Shown: positions 50,085-58,262 of the stretch, piece after piece
Numbering within the stretch: the stretch's first letter is position 1
Layout: every line of letters starts with the position of its first letter
From: Streptomyces parvulus
Lineage (GTDB): Bacteria; Actinomycetota; Actinomycetes; Streptomycetales; Streptomycetaceae
DNA length: 64,000 nucleotides
Assembly: GCF_014648855.1 (NCBI RefSeq)
Contig: NZ_BMRX01000010.1
Coordinates: forward strand, 313,521-377,520
Direction of reading: 5' to 3'
Notes under the pieces: generated by a model
What the model was told of the DNA's origin: nothing
The model's input: the letters and a program-made list of their open reading frames with translations, nothing else
The model's database searches: none
Position numbers and translations under genes: made by a program

Positions 50085-51173
50085 ATGCCCGCTTCCCCCG
50101 TGTCCCGCAGGGCCGCCGCCGTCGCCCTCGCCGGTCTCGCCCCGCTCGCCCTGACCTCGCTCGCCGCCGCGCCGGCGTCGGCGCACGGCTCCATGGGCGA
50201 CCCGGTCAGCCGGGTGTCGCAGTGTCACGCCGAGGGCCCCGAGAGCCCGCGGTCGGCCGCGTGCAAGGCCGCGGTCGCGGCCGGCGGCACCCAGGCGCTC
50301 TACGACTGGAACGGCATCCGCATCGGCAACGCCGCCGGCAAGCACCAGGAGCTGATCCCGGACGGCAAGCTGTGCAGCGCCAACGACCCCGCCTTCAAGG
50401 GCATGGACCTGGCCCGCGCGGACTGGCCCGCGACGGGCGTGAGCAGCGGCTCGTACACCTTCAAGTACCGGGTGACGGCGCCGCACAAGGGCACGTTCAA
50501 GGTGTACATCACCAAGCCCGGCTACGACCCGGCGAAGCCGCTCGGCTGGGGCGACCTGGACCTGTCCGCGCCGGTGGCGACGGTGACCGACCCGGCGGCC
50601 TCGGGCGGCTTCTACACCTTCGCGGGCAAGCTGCCCGAGCGCTCCGGCAAGCACCTGCTGTACGCGGTGTGGCAGCGCTCGGACAGCCCGGAGGCCTTCT
50701 ACTCGTGCTCCGACGTCTCCTTCGGCGGCAGCGGCGGCAGCGGTACCGCCTCGGAGGGCGGCGCCGCCGGTGACGCGGCGGACGGCGACACGGCGGCCGG
50801 TGCCGCGGCCGGTGGCACCGCTCCGGCACCCGAGGCCTCCGCGCCGACCGACGAGCAGCTCGCGGCCGCGGCCGACAAGTCGACGATCGAGCACCAGGGC
50901 CACGGCGACCAGGACGCCGCCACGACCACCGACCCGACGGACCCGGCGGCCGGCCCGGAGGAGGCACCCGCCCCGGCCGGTGGGGCCGTCGCGGAGCCCA
51001 ATGAGGTCAAGGCCGCCGGCGGGGGCACCGAGAACCTCGCCGAGACCGGCGGGGACAGCACCACGCCGTACATCGCCGTCGGCGGTGCCGCCGCCCTGGC
51101 CCTCGGCGCGGCCGCGCTGTTCGCGTCGGTCCGCCGCCGGGCGCTGACGACCGGTGGCCGGCACGGCCGCTGA
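50085..51173 (+). CDS. AA10 lytic polysaccharide monooxygenase with LAETG cell-wall anchor
   Basis: 362 residues. Signal peptide cleaves after ASA so that H34 becomes the N-terminal copper ligand; H134 in TAPHKG is the second histidine-brace residue. The catalytic domain ends near 220 (FYSCSDVSFGG). An Ala/Gly/Thr/Pro-rich linker of about 95 residues is followed by LAETG (318-322), a hydrophobic helix and an Arg-rich tail: a class E sortase signal as used by Streptomyces chaplins. Copper-dependent oxidative cleavage of chitin or another glycan at the cell surface is expected. ATG at 50085 has AGGAG 7 nt upstream. Confidence 0.93.
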   Translation: MPASPVSRRAAAVALAGLAPLALTSLAAAPASAHGSMGDPVSRVSQCHAEGPESPRSAACKAAVAAGGTQALYDWNGIRIGNAAGKHQELIPDGKLCSANDPAFKGMDLARADWPATGVSSGSYTFKYRVTAPHKGTFKVYITKPGYDPAKPLGWGDLDLSAPVATVTDPAASGGFYTFAGKLPERSGKHLLYAVWQRSDSPEAFYSCSDVSFGGSGGSGTASEGGAAGDAADGDTAAGAAAGGTAPAPEASAPTDEQLAAAADKSTIEHQGHGDQDAATTTDPTDPAAGPEEAPAPAGGAVAEPNEVKAAGGGTENLAETGGDSTTPYIAVGGAAALALGAAALFASVRRRALTTGGRHGR

Positions 51174-51268
51174 CCGGCGGCACCGGGACACGGGGGGACA
51201 AGGGGGGCGCGGGGTCCGTGCGGCGGCTCAGGCCGGACGGACCCCGCGCGGCGTGCCGGGCGGCCCGG

Positions 51269-52153
51269 TCAGCCGAGGACCGAGGCGCAGGTGGTGGGCG
51301 TGGCGCGGGCCGGGTCCAGGGCGTTGGCCACCTCGTGGAAGGCGATGCGGTCGAACAGCCCGATCGCGAGGTGCTCGGAGAGGTCGAGGGGGCACAGGTC
51401 CTGCAGCCGGACGTTGCGCACCCCGGGACCGCTCAGGTACTGGCTGCGGTACGGCGTCACCACCTCGTCGTACTTCGTGGCGAGGACGGTGTAGCGCACG
51501 CCGGGCACGGTGTCGCCGCCCGCGTTGAGCTTGGTCAGGACGTCGGAGCCGACGACCTGGTCGGCGAGGGCGGGGGTGTGCTCGTTGAGCAGGTCCTCGA
51601 CGCCGGGGAAGTACGGCAGCAGGTTGGTCAGGCCGGCCAGGGTGGTGCCGTGGTTGCTGGGCGCGATGCCGACCAGGGCGTTGACCTCGGCGGCGCCGCC
51701 GAGGAACTTCAGGTAGTAGCGGGGCATCATGCCGCCCTGCGAGTGCCCGACGAGGTCGGCCTCCGCGGCGCCGGTCGCGGCGAGCACCCGGTCGACGTAG
51801 GCGTCCAGTTGCTCCGCCGACTTCTCGACCGGGCCGAGGCCGTGGAAGAACGGGACGCCGGGCAGTTGGCCGTAGTCGAGGGAGAAGACGCAGTAGCCGC
51901 GGTTCTTCAAGTAGGGCGCGAGGCCGAGCCAGTTGTCGACGGAGTTCCCGAAGGTCCCGTGGACCAGGACGACGGGCCGGGGGTGGGCGGCGGAGGGCTT
52001 GCAGGTGTAGTCGTTCCAGCCGGCGGCGGGCCGTGCGTCGGCGGCGGCGGTGGCGGCGGTGGCGGTGGCGGCGGTGGCGGCGGGGAACACGGCGACCGCG
52101 GCGGTCAGCAGCAGCGCGGCCAGCGGTCTGAGCACTCGTCTCCAGGGCAGCAT
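51269..52153 (-). CDS. Secreted alpha/beta-hydrolase lipase (EstA/LipA type)
   Basis: 294 residues. Signal peptide with hydrophobic core LAALLLTAAVAVFPAATA. Oxyanion strand VVLVHGTFGN, nucleophile elbow GHSQGG, and the C-terminal His in EHLAIGLFDRIAF; the acid residue is likely in LATKYDEVVTPY. Cys pairs suggest extracellular folding. ATG at 52153 has GAGGAG 8 nt upstream. The 308-bp region upstream to the Y-family gene's end contains a CRP-like palindrome (52214-52229), two AAGTTACG copies 27 nt apart (52248 and 52275), and nothing else I can support. Confidence 0.9.
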   Translation of the reverse strand: MLPWRRVLRPLAALLLTAAVAVFPAATAATATAATAAADARPAAGWNDYTCKPSAAHPRPVVLVHGTFGNSVDNWLGLAPYLKNRGYCVFSLDYGQLPGVPFFHGLGPVEKSAEQLDAYVDRVLAATGAAEADLVGHSQGGMMPRYYLKFLGGAAEVNALVGIAPSNHGTTLAGLTNLLPYFPGVEDLLNEHTPALADQVVGSDVLTKLNAGGDTVPGVRYTVLATKYDEVVTPYRSQYLSGPGVRNVRLQDLCPLDLSEHLAIGLFDRIAFHEVANALDPARATPTTCASVLG

Positions 52154-52213
52154 CGGGTGATCTCCTCGCGGCTCAGGGGAGTTGCGACAGGGAGGTGCGA
52201 TGACGGGACGCCC

Positions 52214-52229
52214 TGTGATCCGGATCACG
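52214..52229. promoter_or_regulatory. CRP-like palindrome upstream of lipase gene
   Basis: TGTGATCCGGATCACG: a perfect 14-nt palindrome (GTGATCC/GGATCAC) that fits TGTGA-N6-TCAC, the site form read by CRP-type regulators, including Streptomyces Crp. It lies about 60 nt upstream of the lipase ATG, a good position for promoter control. Confidence 0.5.
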
Positions 52230-52461
52230 GGATGCTGTTCACTCGTCAAGTTACGGGCGAGTAGCGCAGGTGTGAAGTTACGCGTCAGTAAAAACTTCCA
52301 GTGGCAACTGCTGCGGGTGGCACCGCAGGTGAGAGCGGGTCAGCCGCCGCCGGTCACCATGCGGGCCGCACCGGCAGCGCCCCGAGCGCGTCGTCGCGGG
52401 TGACACCGTGATCGTCGGCGGGAGGGCCACGCTCGCCCTGGGCCAACTGACCCGCGAGACC

Positions 52462-53466
52462 TCACGCCGCCAGCGACCCCGGCATCACCGCCCGTGGGCC
52501 GAACTTCGCCCGGGCCCGGTCCGCGACCTCCTCGATGCGGCGGACCTTCTCGTCGACGGGGTCGAAGGTGAGCTGGTGGGATGCGCGTTCCGCCGGGGTC
52601 AGGCCCTCGGCGCGCAGGAGTACCGACCTGACCCGGGCACGCTGGAGGCCCAGCGCCTCGTACATGCCGTAAGCGGGCCGCGTCAGCGCCGCCGAGTGCG
52701 CGGTCGGCTCCTTCAGGGTGCGGCTGCGGGTGGTGGCCGAGCGGTCGGCGTAGCGCACGGTGAGGGTGAGGGTGCGGCACACCTTGTCGCCGGCGCGCAG
52801 CCGGGCGCCCAGTTCCTCGGCGGCCGAGAGCAGGGCGCGGCGGTGCCGGCCGGGGTCCAGCTCATCGCGGTCGAAGGGGCGTTCGGCGGCCAGGATGGGG
52901 GTCCCCCCGCTCGAGCGAAGCCGAGAGTGGGGGAGGGAGATCCCGTTGGGGACGACCCGGCCGCGGTCGATGCCGTTGGCCTTCTCGTGCAGTTCGCGGC
53001 CGGTCCGCGCGCCGAGCAGGCGCTGGAGCGTGGACAGCGGCGCGGCGGCGACCCGGCCGAGGGTGTCGAGTCCGTACTCGCACAGCGTGCGGGCGGTCGC
53101 GGTGCCGACGCCGGGCAGCGCGGCGACGGGCTTGCCGGCGAGGTACTCCCGCACCCCGCCCTCGGGCACCGCGCGGGTCAGCCCCGGCCGGGCGTCCCGC
53201 AGGGCCATGCGGGCCGGCATCGGCCCCGGCCCGGCGCCGATCACGCAGTCGACGCCGTACAGCGCGAGGGCGCGGACGCGGATCACCGAGGCCAGTTCCA
53301 CGGCGTCGCGCCCGAAGTAGCGCTCGGCGCCGCGCAGGTCGGCCAGCGCGCCGTCGGGCGGCAACGCCTCGACGACCGGCGTGAACTCCTCCAGGAGCCC
53401 CAGCAGTTGGGGCAGGGCCGCCTCGTACATGGGCGGCAGCTGGAAACGTACGCAGAGAATGGTCAT
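52462..53466 (-). CDS. Y-family DNA polymerase-like protein lacking the N-terminal catalytic segment (ImuB-like)
   Basis: 334 residues. The first 40 residues (MTILCVRFQLPPMYEAALPQ, then the LLEEFTPVVEALPPDG region) align, by my memory of family sequences, with about residue 85 onward of ImuB/DinB: ADLRGAERYFGRD is the second palm motif, then HhH GVGTATARTL and the little-finger domain. The first catalytic Asp segment (DxDxFF) is absent. ATG at 53466 overlaps the dnaE2 stop (ATGA). Residues about 178-191 (SLPHSRLRSSGG) come from an inserted repeat. Likely a non-catalytic DnaE2 partner in translesion synthesis. Confidence 0.85.
   Translation of the reverse strand: MTILCVRFQLPPMYEAALPQLLGLLEEFTPVVEALPPDGALADLRGAERYFGRDAVELASVIRVRALALYGVDCVIGAGPGPMPARMALRDARPGLTRAVPEGGVREYLAGKPVAALPGVGTATARTLCEYGLDTLGRVAAAPLSTLQRLLGARTGRELHEKANGIDRGRVVPNGISLPHSRLRSSGGTPILAAERPFDRDELDPGRHRRALLSAAEELGARLRAGDKVCRTLTLTVRYADRSATTRSRTLKEPTAHSAALTRPAYGMYEALGLQRARVRSVLLRAEGLTPAERASHQLTFDPVDEKVRRIEEVADRARAKFGPRAVMPGSLAA
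52896..52936. repeat. Streptomyces palindromic repeat inserted in frame
   Basis: The stretch starts TGGGGGTCCCCCCGCTCGAG and ends GAGAGTGGGGGAGG. It is the sequence I remember as a very common short Streptomyces repeat whose translation gives SLPHSRLRSSGGTP in many unrelated proteins. Here it lies within the Y-family gene and keeps the frame. The arms CCCCC..CTC and GAG..GGGGG can pair. Confidence 0.7.
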
Positions 53467-56400
53467 CCCGCACTCCCCGGGCTCTGGTGCCACAACTTCC
53501 TTCCGACCGCGGGCCCTTCGCCCGCGGGGCGCAGATCGGCCCAGGGGTGCATCTCGTACCCCGTGGACATGCGGATCCTCCGCTGCTCCCCGTCGCCGCC
53601 GGCCGTCCCGGGACCGGCGCCGGGGGCGTCGGCCAGCCGGGCCGCGACGCCTTCGAGGCCCTCCTCGGCCCGCACCTGAAGCAGGTCGGCGAGGTTCCAG
53701 GCGGCGGAGCCGACCACGCTGAGGCTGCGCGGGCCGCGCCGCTGGACCACCCCGCGCACCAGCAGCAGCCAGGAGTGGAAGACGGTGTGCGCGCAGGCGT
53801 CGTGGGAGTCGTCGAAGAACGCGAGGTCGACCAGGCCGGTGCCGTCGTCCAGGGTGGAGAAGATGACCCGGCGCCCGGAGCGGATCGGCGGGGTCTGCGT
53901 GGCCGCCTTGGCGCCGGCGACCAGCACCGTCTCCCCGTGCCTCGCCTCGCGCAGCCGCTTGGCCGACACCACGCCCAGTTCGCGCAGGAAGGTGCGGTGG
54001 TCGTCCATCAGGTTGCGCGAGGCGTCCATGGACAGCACGCCCAGTTCGGCGCTGAGCCGCTCCGCCGAGGTGAGGTCGGGCAGTCCGGCGGAGGCGGTCT
54101 TCCGCCCGCCGGCCAGGGGCAGTTGGTCACCGCGTCCGGCCCGGGCGCCGCGGTGCAGTTCGGTCAGGTGCAGTTGCAGGTCGCGGCGGTTGGCGCCGAA
54201 CGCGTCGAGCGCGCCGACCTGGGCGAGCCGGCCGGCCAGCGGCCTGCTGGGGCGGGCCCGTTCCCAGAAGTCGAGCAGGGAGGCGTACGGCTGCCCGGCG
54301 GCGGTCCGTTCCGCCTCGGCCTCGCTGATGCCGTGCACGTCGGAGAGGGCGAGGCGCAGGCCCCACACGGGCTCCCGTCGCTTACTTTCGGACACCAGTT
54401 CGATCCTGTGTGCGACCCCGGACTTGTTCACGTCCAACGGCAGGATCGGCACCCCGCGCCGCCGCGCGTCCGCCAGCAGCAGCCGCTTGGGGTACATGCC
54501 GGGATCGTGGGTGAGCAGGCCCGCGTAGAAGGCGGCCGGGTGGTGGGCCTTCAGCCACGCCGACTGGTACGTCGGCACCGCGAAGGCGACCGCGTGCGCC
54601 TTGCAGAAGCCGTAGGACCCGAAGGCCTCGATGATCTCCCAGGTGCGCTGAATCGTTTCCGCGTCGTACCCGTGCGCAGCGGCGTGCTGGGCGAACCACA
54701 CCTTGATCCGACCCTGCGACTCCGGGTCGGAAAGACCGCGCCGCACCCGGTCCGCCTCACCCCGTCCGCAGCCGGTCATGATGTCGACGATGTCGATGAT
54801 CTGCTCGTGGAAGACGACGACCCCGTAGGTCCCCTCCAGCGGCTCCGCCAGGTCCTCGTGCGGGTAGCGCACCGGCGCCCGCCCGTGCCGCGCCTCGATG
54901 AACGGCCGCACCATGTCGGCGGCGACCGGCCCGGGGCGGAAGAGCGAGATGTCGACCACGAGGTCGTGGAAGGTGGCCGGCTGGAGCCTGCCGACCAGGT
55001 CCCGCTGGCCCGGCGACTCGATCTGGAAGCAGCCCAGCGTCTCGGCGGAGCGGATCATCCGGTACGTCGCCGGGTCGCCCTCCGGTACGGCGTCCAGGTC
55101 GACCTCGGCGCCCGTCGCCCGCTTCACCTCGGCGACCGCGTGCGCCATCGCCGACTGCATCCGCACGCCGAGCACGTCCAGCTTGAGCAGCCCCAGGTCC
55201 TCCACGTCGTCCTTGTCGAACTGCGCCATCGGGAAGCCCTCGCCGCTGGTCGGCATCACCGGCGTACGGGAGAGGAGGGAGGCGTCGGACAGCAGGACGC
55301 CGCAGGGGTGCATGGCGATGCCGCGCGGGAGGGCGTCCAGGCCCTCGACCAGGTCCCAGAACTCCCCGTACCGCCCCCCGCCGTCCCGCCGGGACTCCTC
55401 GGCCAGCTCCCTCAGCTCGGGCAGCTCCTCCAGCGCGGCGCGGGCGTCGCGGGCGCGGATGTGCGGGAAGGACTTGGCGACGCGGTCGATCTCGGCCGGG
55501 TCCATGGACAGGGCGGCGCCGACATCGCGGACGGCGTGGCGCACCCGGTACGTCTCCGGCATCGCGACCGTGGCGACCCGCTCGGTGCCGAACCGGCCGA
55601 TGATCGCGCGGTAGACCTCCAGCCGGCGCGCGGACTCCACGTCGATGTCGATGTCGGGCAGCACCACCCGCTCCCTGGACAGGAACCGCTCCATCAGCAG
55701 CCCGTGCTCGACCGGGTCGGCGTGCGCGATGCCGAGGAGGTGGTTGACGAGCGAGCCCGCGCCGGAGCCGCGCGCGGCGACCCGGATACCCATGTGCCGC
55801 ACGTCGTCCACGACCTGGGCGACGGTGAGGAAGTACGAGGCGAAGCCGTGGTGGGCGATGATGTCCAGCTCGTGGTGCATCCGCTCCCAGTACTCCCGGT
55901 GGCCGCGCCGCCGGTCGTAGCCGCGCAGCACCATGCCCGCCGCCGCCCGGGAGGCGAGCGCCCGCTGGGCGGTGCGGCGCCCGGCGCCCACGAGGTGGGG
56001 TTCGGGGAAGTGGACGGCACCCATCCCGAGGTCGTCCTCGGGGTCGACCAGGCACTCGGCGGCCGTGGCGCGGGTCTGCTCCAGCAGACGGTCGGCGGTG
56101 TCGCGCCGGAAGCCCGCGGACTCGACGATCCGCTCGGCGGCGTGCCGCATGGCGGCGGCGTCCTTGAGCCAGGCCTCGCCGGAGTCCAGCTCCTTGGTGG
56201 CGTCGATGGGGACGAGGCGGCGGGCGGCGTCCAGGACGTCGGCGACCCGGCCCTGCCCGGGGTCGGCGTACCGGACGGCGTTGCTGAGCACCGGCCGGAC
56301 GCCCTGCTCGGCGGCGAGGCCGACGGTGCGGGCGGCCAGCCGCAGGGAGCCGGGGCCGGTCCCCTCCCGGCCGTGCCAGACGGCCTCCAGGCGCAGGGCG

Positions 56401-56960
56401 TCGCCGTAGACCTCCCGCCAGGGGACGAGGAGCTTCGCCGCGCGGTCGGGGCGGCCGGCGGCGAGGGCGCGGCCGACGTCGGAGCCGGGGCCGAGCAGGA
56501 CGGTCAGCCCGTCGGCGTGGTTGTCGGCCCAGGCGAGCAGCGGGGTCTCCTCGGCGGTGTGGGCGGCGGAGACGAGACGGCACAGGTCGGCCCAGCCGCG
56601 CGCGCCGTCCCGGGCGAGGAAGGTCACCCGCGGGGCCGACTCGTCGACGAAGGCGCCGCCGCGCACGGGGACGCGGCGCCGGTCCCGGCGTACGGAGGTC
56701 TCCGTGCGGCCGGTGCCTGACTCGGGGACGGCCACCGCCAGGTCCGCGCCGAACAGCGGACGGACGCCGGCCTTCGCGCAGGCCTTGGCGAAGCGGACCG
56801 TGCCCGCGAGGGAGTCGCGGTCGGTGAGGGCGAGGGCGTCCATGCCCCGCTTCGAGGCGCGCTCGGCCAGCCGCTCCGGGTGGGAGGCGCCGTAGCGGGC
56901 GGAGAACCCGGAGACGGTGTGCAGATGCGTGAACCCCGGCACACGCACCTCCGATCTCAT
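53463..56960 (-). CDS. dnaE2: Error-prone DNA polymerase III alpha subunit
   Basis: 1165 residues. N-terminal PHP domain (FTHLHTVSGFSARYG, LALTDRDSLAG, PLFGADLAV), polymerase palm/fingers with the catalytic DIDID near residue 433, FHEQIIDIVDIMTGCGRGEAD and GFCKAHAVAFAVPTYQSAWLK, then tandem HhH and the OB domain (VLVAGAKAATQTPPIRSGRR). Matches DnaE2 rather than the replicative DnaE1 in length and PHP start. Role: induced mutagenic translesion synthesis. A LexA box is 15 nt upstream of the ATG at 56960. The Y-family-like gene is coupled downstream by a 4-nt overlap, a dnaE2/imuB-type cassette without imuA. Confidence 0.95.
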   Translation of the reverse strand: MRSEVRVPGFTHLHTVSGFSARYGASHPERLAERASKRGMDALALTDRDSLAGTVRFAKACAKAGVRPLFGADLAVAVPESGTGRTETSVRRDRRRVPVRGGAFVDESAPRVTFLARDGARGWADLCRLVSAAHTAEETPLLAWADNHADGLTVLLGPGSDVGRALAAGRPDRAAKLLVPWREVYGDALRLEAVWHGREGTGPGSLRLAARTVGLAAEQGVRPVLSNAVRYADPGQGRVADVLDAARRLVPIDATKELDSGEAWLKDAAAMRHAAERIVESAGFRRDTADRLLEQTRATAAECLVDPEDDLGMGAVHFPEPHLVGAGRRTAQRALASRAAAGMVLRGYDRRRGHREYWERMHHELDIIAHHGFASYFLTVAQVVDDVRHMGIRVAARGSGAGSLVNHLLGIAHADPVEHGLLMERFLSRERVVLPDIDIDVESARRLEVYRAIIGRFGTERVATVAMPETYRVRHAVRDVGAALSMDPAEIDRVAKSFPHIRARDARAALEELPELRELAEESRRDGGGRYGEFWDLVEGLDALPRGIAMHPCGVLLSDASLLSRTPVMPTSGEGFPMAQFDKDDVEDLGLLKLDVLGVRMQSAMAHAVAEVKRATGAEVDLDAVPEGDPATYRMIRSAETLGCFQIESPGQRDLVGRLQPATFHDLVVDISLFRPGPVAADMVRPFIEARHGRAPVRYPHEDLAEPLEGTYGVVVFHEQIIDIVDIMTGCGRGEADRVRRGLSDPESQGRIKVWFAQHAAAHGYDAETIQRTWEIIEAFGSYGFCKAHAVAFAVPTYQSAWLKAHHPAAFYAGLLTHDPGMYPKRLLLADARRRGVPILPLDVNKSGVAHRIELVSESKRREPVWGLRLALSDVHGISEAEAERTAAGQPYASLLDFWERARPSRPLAGRLAQVGALDAFGANRRDLQLHLTELHRGARAGRGDQLPLAGGRKTASAGLPDLTSAERLSAELGVLSMDASRNLMDDHRTFLRELGVVSAKRLREARHGETVLVAGAKAATQTPPIRSGRRVIFSTLDDGTGLVDLAFFDDSHDACAHTVFHSWLLLVRGVVQRRGPRSLSVVGSAAWNLADLLQVRAEEGLEGVAARLADAPGAGPGTAGGDGEQRRIRMSTGYEMHPWADLRPAGEGPAVGRKLWHQSPGSAG

Positions 56961-56974
56961 GAACCGACGTCTTA

Positions 56975-56990
56975 TCGAACGTCTGTTCCC
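56975..56990. promoter_or_regulatory. LexA (SOS) box of dnaE2 operon
   Basis: TCGAACGTCTGTTCCC contains GAAC-N4-GTTC, the core of the actinobacterial/Bacillus SOS box, with one flanking mismatch. It ends 14 nt before the dnaE2 ATG on the minus strand, so LexA bound here would block transcription. Confidence 0.8.
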
Positions 56991-57093
56991 AACTACCTCA
57001 CCCCCACCATAGACCAAATTTCGAATACGTGTGCGACATCCGTTCGGCCCCGTCCCACCTGCGCAAACACCCTCCGACCCGGACCGTGGGGAC

Positions 57094-58158
57094 ATGTCAC
57101 ACACACCGGGCCACTCCGGCGGGCGCGGCGGTTCCTTCCTCTCCGAGGTGAAGGACGCCGTCACCCCGCGGGCCACCCTGCTCGTGCTCGGCGTGCTCGC
57201 GCTCCAGCTGCTGTTCATCGCCTCCTACGTGGGGGCGCTGCACGACCCGAGGCCGAAGGACGTGCCCTTCGGCGTGGTCGCTCCCCCGGCGGTCGCCGAC
57301 CGGACGGTGAGCGCCCTCGCGGGACTGCCCGGGTCACCGCTGGACCCGCGGACGGTGGCCGACGCGGACGGCGCCCGCAAGCAGATCGAGAACCGGGACA
57401 TCGACGGCGCCCTGGTGGTCGACCCCTCCGGCCGCACCGACACCCTGCTGGTCGCCTCCGGCGGCGGCACCGTCCTCGCCACCACGCTGGAGGGCCTGGT
57501 CGCCGAGGTGGAGCGGAGCCGGGACCGCGCGGTGCGGACCGTCGACGTGGCCCCGGCCTCGGCCCGGGACTTCGACGGGCTGTCGTCGTTCTACCTGGTC
57601 GTGGGCTGGTGCGTCGGCGGCTACCTGTGCGCCTCGATCCTGGCGATCAGCACCGGCGCCCGGCCGGCCAACCCGCGCCGCGCGGCGATCCGGCTGATCG
57701 TGATGGCGCTGGTGTCGATCACCGGCGGGCTCGGCGGCGCGGTGATCGTCGGGCCGGTCCTGGGCGCGCTGCCCGGCAGTGTGGTGGACCTGTGGGGGCT
57801 CGGCGCGCTGATCACCTTCGCGGTGGGCGCCGCCACGCTCGCCCTCCAGGGGGTCTTCGGGATCGTGGGGATCGGGCTGGCGATCCTGCTGGTGGTGATC
57901 GCGGGCAACCCGAGCGCGGGCGGCGCCTTCCCGCTGCCCATGCTGCCGCCGTTCTGGCAGGCGATCGGCCCGGCGCTGCCGCCGGGCGCGGGGACCTGGG
58001 CGGCGCGTTCGATCGCGTACTTCGACGCGAACGACGTGACCGAGTCCCTGCTGGTGCTGTGGGCGTGGGCGGTCGCGGGGACGGTCGTCGCGATGCTGGC
58101 GTCCGTCCTGCGCCGCGCGCGCCGGGAGCCGGAGCTGCCGCCGACGCGGGCCGGCTGA
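57094..58158 (+). CDS. DUF3533/YhgE-like polytopic membrane protein
   Basis: 354 residues. Helix 1 at about 30-50 (LLVLGVLALQLLFIASYVGAL), an extracytoplasmic domain of about 130 residues (GDVPFGVVAP and ENRDIDGALVVDPSGRTDTL), then five helices. This fits the Pip/YhgE/DUF3533 family, distantly like ABC-2 permeases. Function unknown; transport or surface assembly is possible. ATG at 57094 follows GTGGGGAC. It is divergent from dnaE2 across 133 bp and followed by a hairpin terminator. Confidence 0.75.
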   Translation: MSHTPGHSGGRGGSFLSEVKDAVTPRATLLVLGVLALQLLFIASYVGALHDPRPKDVPFGVVAPPAVADRTVSALAGLPGSPLDPRTVADADGARKQIENRDIDGALVVDPSGRTDTLLVASGGGTVLATTLEGLVAEVERSRDRAVRTVDVAPASARDFDGLSSFYLVVGWCVGGYLCASILAISTGARPANPRRAAIRLIVMALVSITGGLGGAVIVGPVLGALPGSVVDLWGLGALITFAVGAATLALQGVFGIVGIGLAILLVVIAGNPSAGGAFPLPMLPPFWQAIGPALPPGAGTWAARSIAYFDANDVTESLLVLWAWAVAGTVVAMLASVLRRARREPELPPTRAG

Positions 58159-58209
58159 CCCACGGCCTCGCACACCCGCGGAGTACACACGCGGACGTAC
58201 ACACGCGGA

Positions 58210-58237
58210 AGTCCCGCCCCCACTAGGGGACGGGACT
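58210..58237. terminator. Hairpin terminator between convergent genes
   Basis: AGTCCCGCCCC (58210-58220) pairs with GGGG-A-CGGGACT (58226-58237), an 11-bp stem with one bulged A and a CACTA loop. Lies between the membrane-protein gene and the convergent protease gene, so it can serve both. Confidence 0.7.
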
Positions 58238-58262
58238 CCTGCGTGCCGGTCGGGGCCGGTGC

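Noticed and set aside
57006..57030. TTCGAA-containing stretch as a second LexA box upstream of dnaE2
   Set aside because: Does not fit GAAC-N4-GTTC; the box at 56975-56990 is better and better placed.
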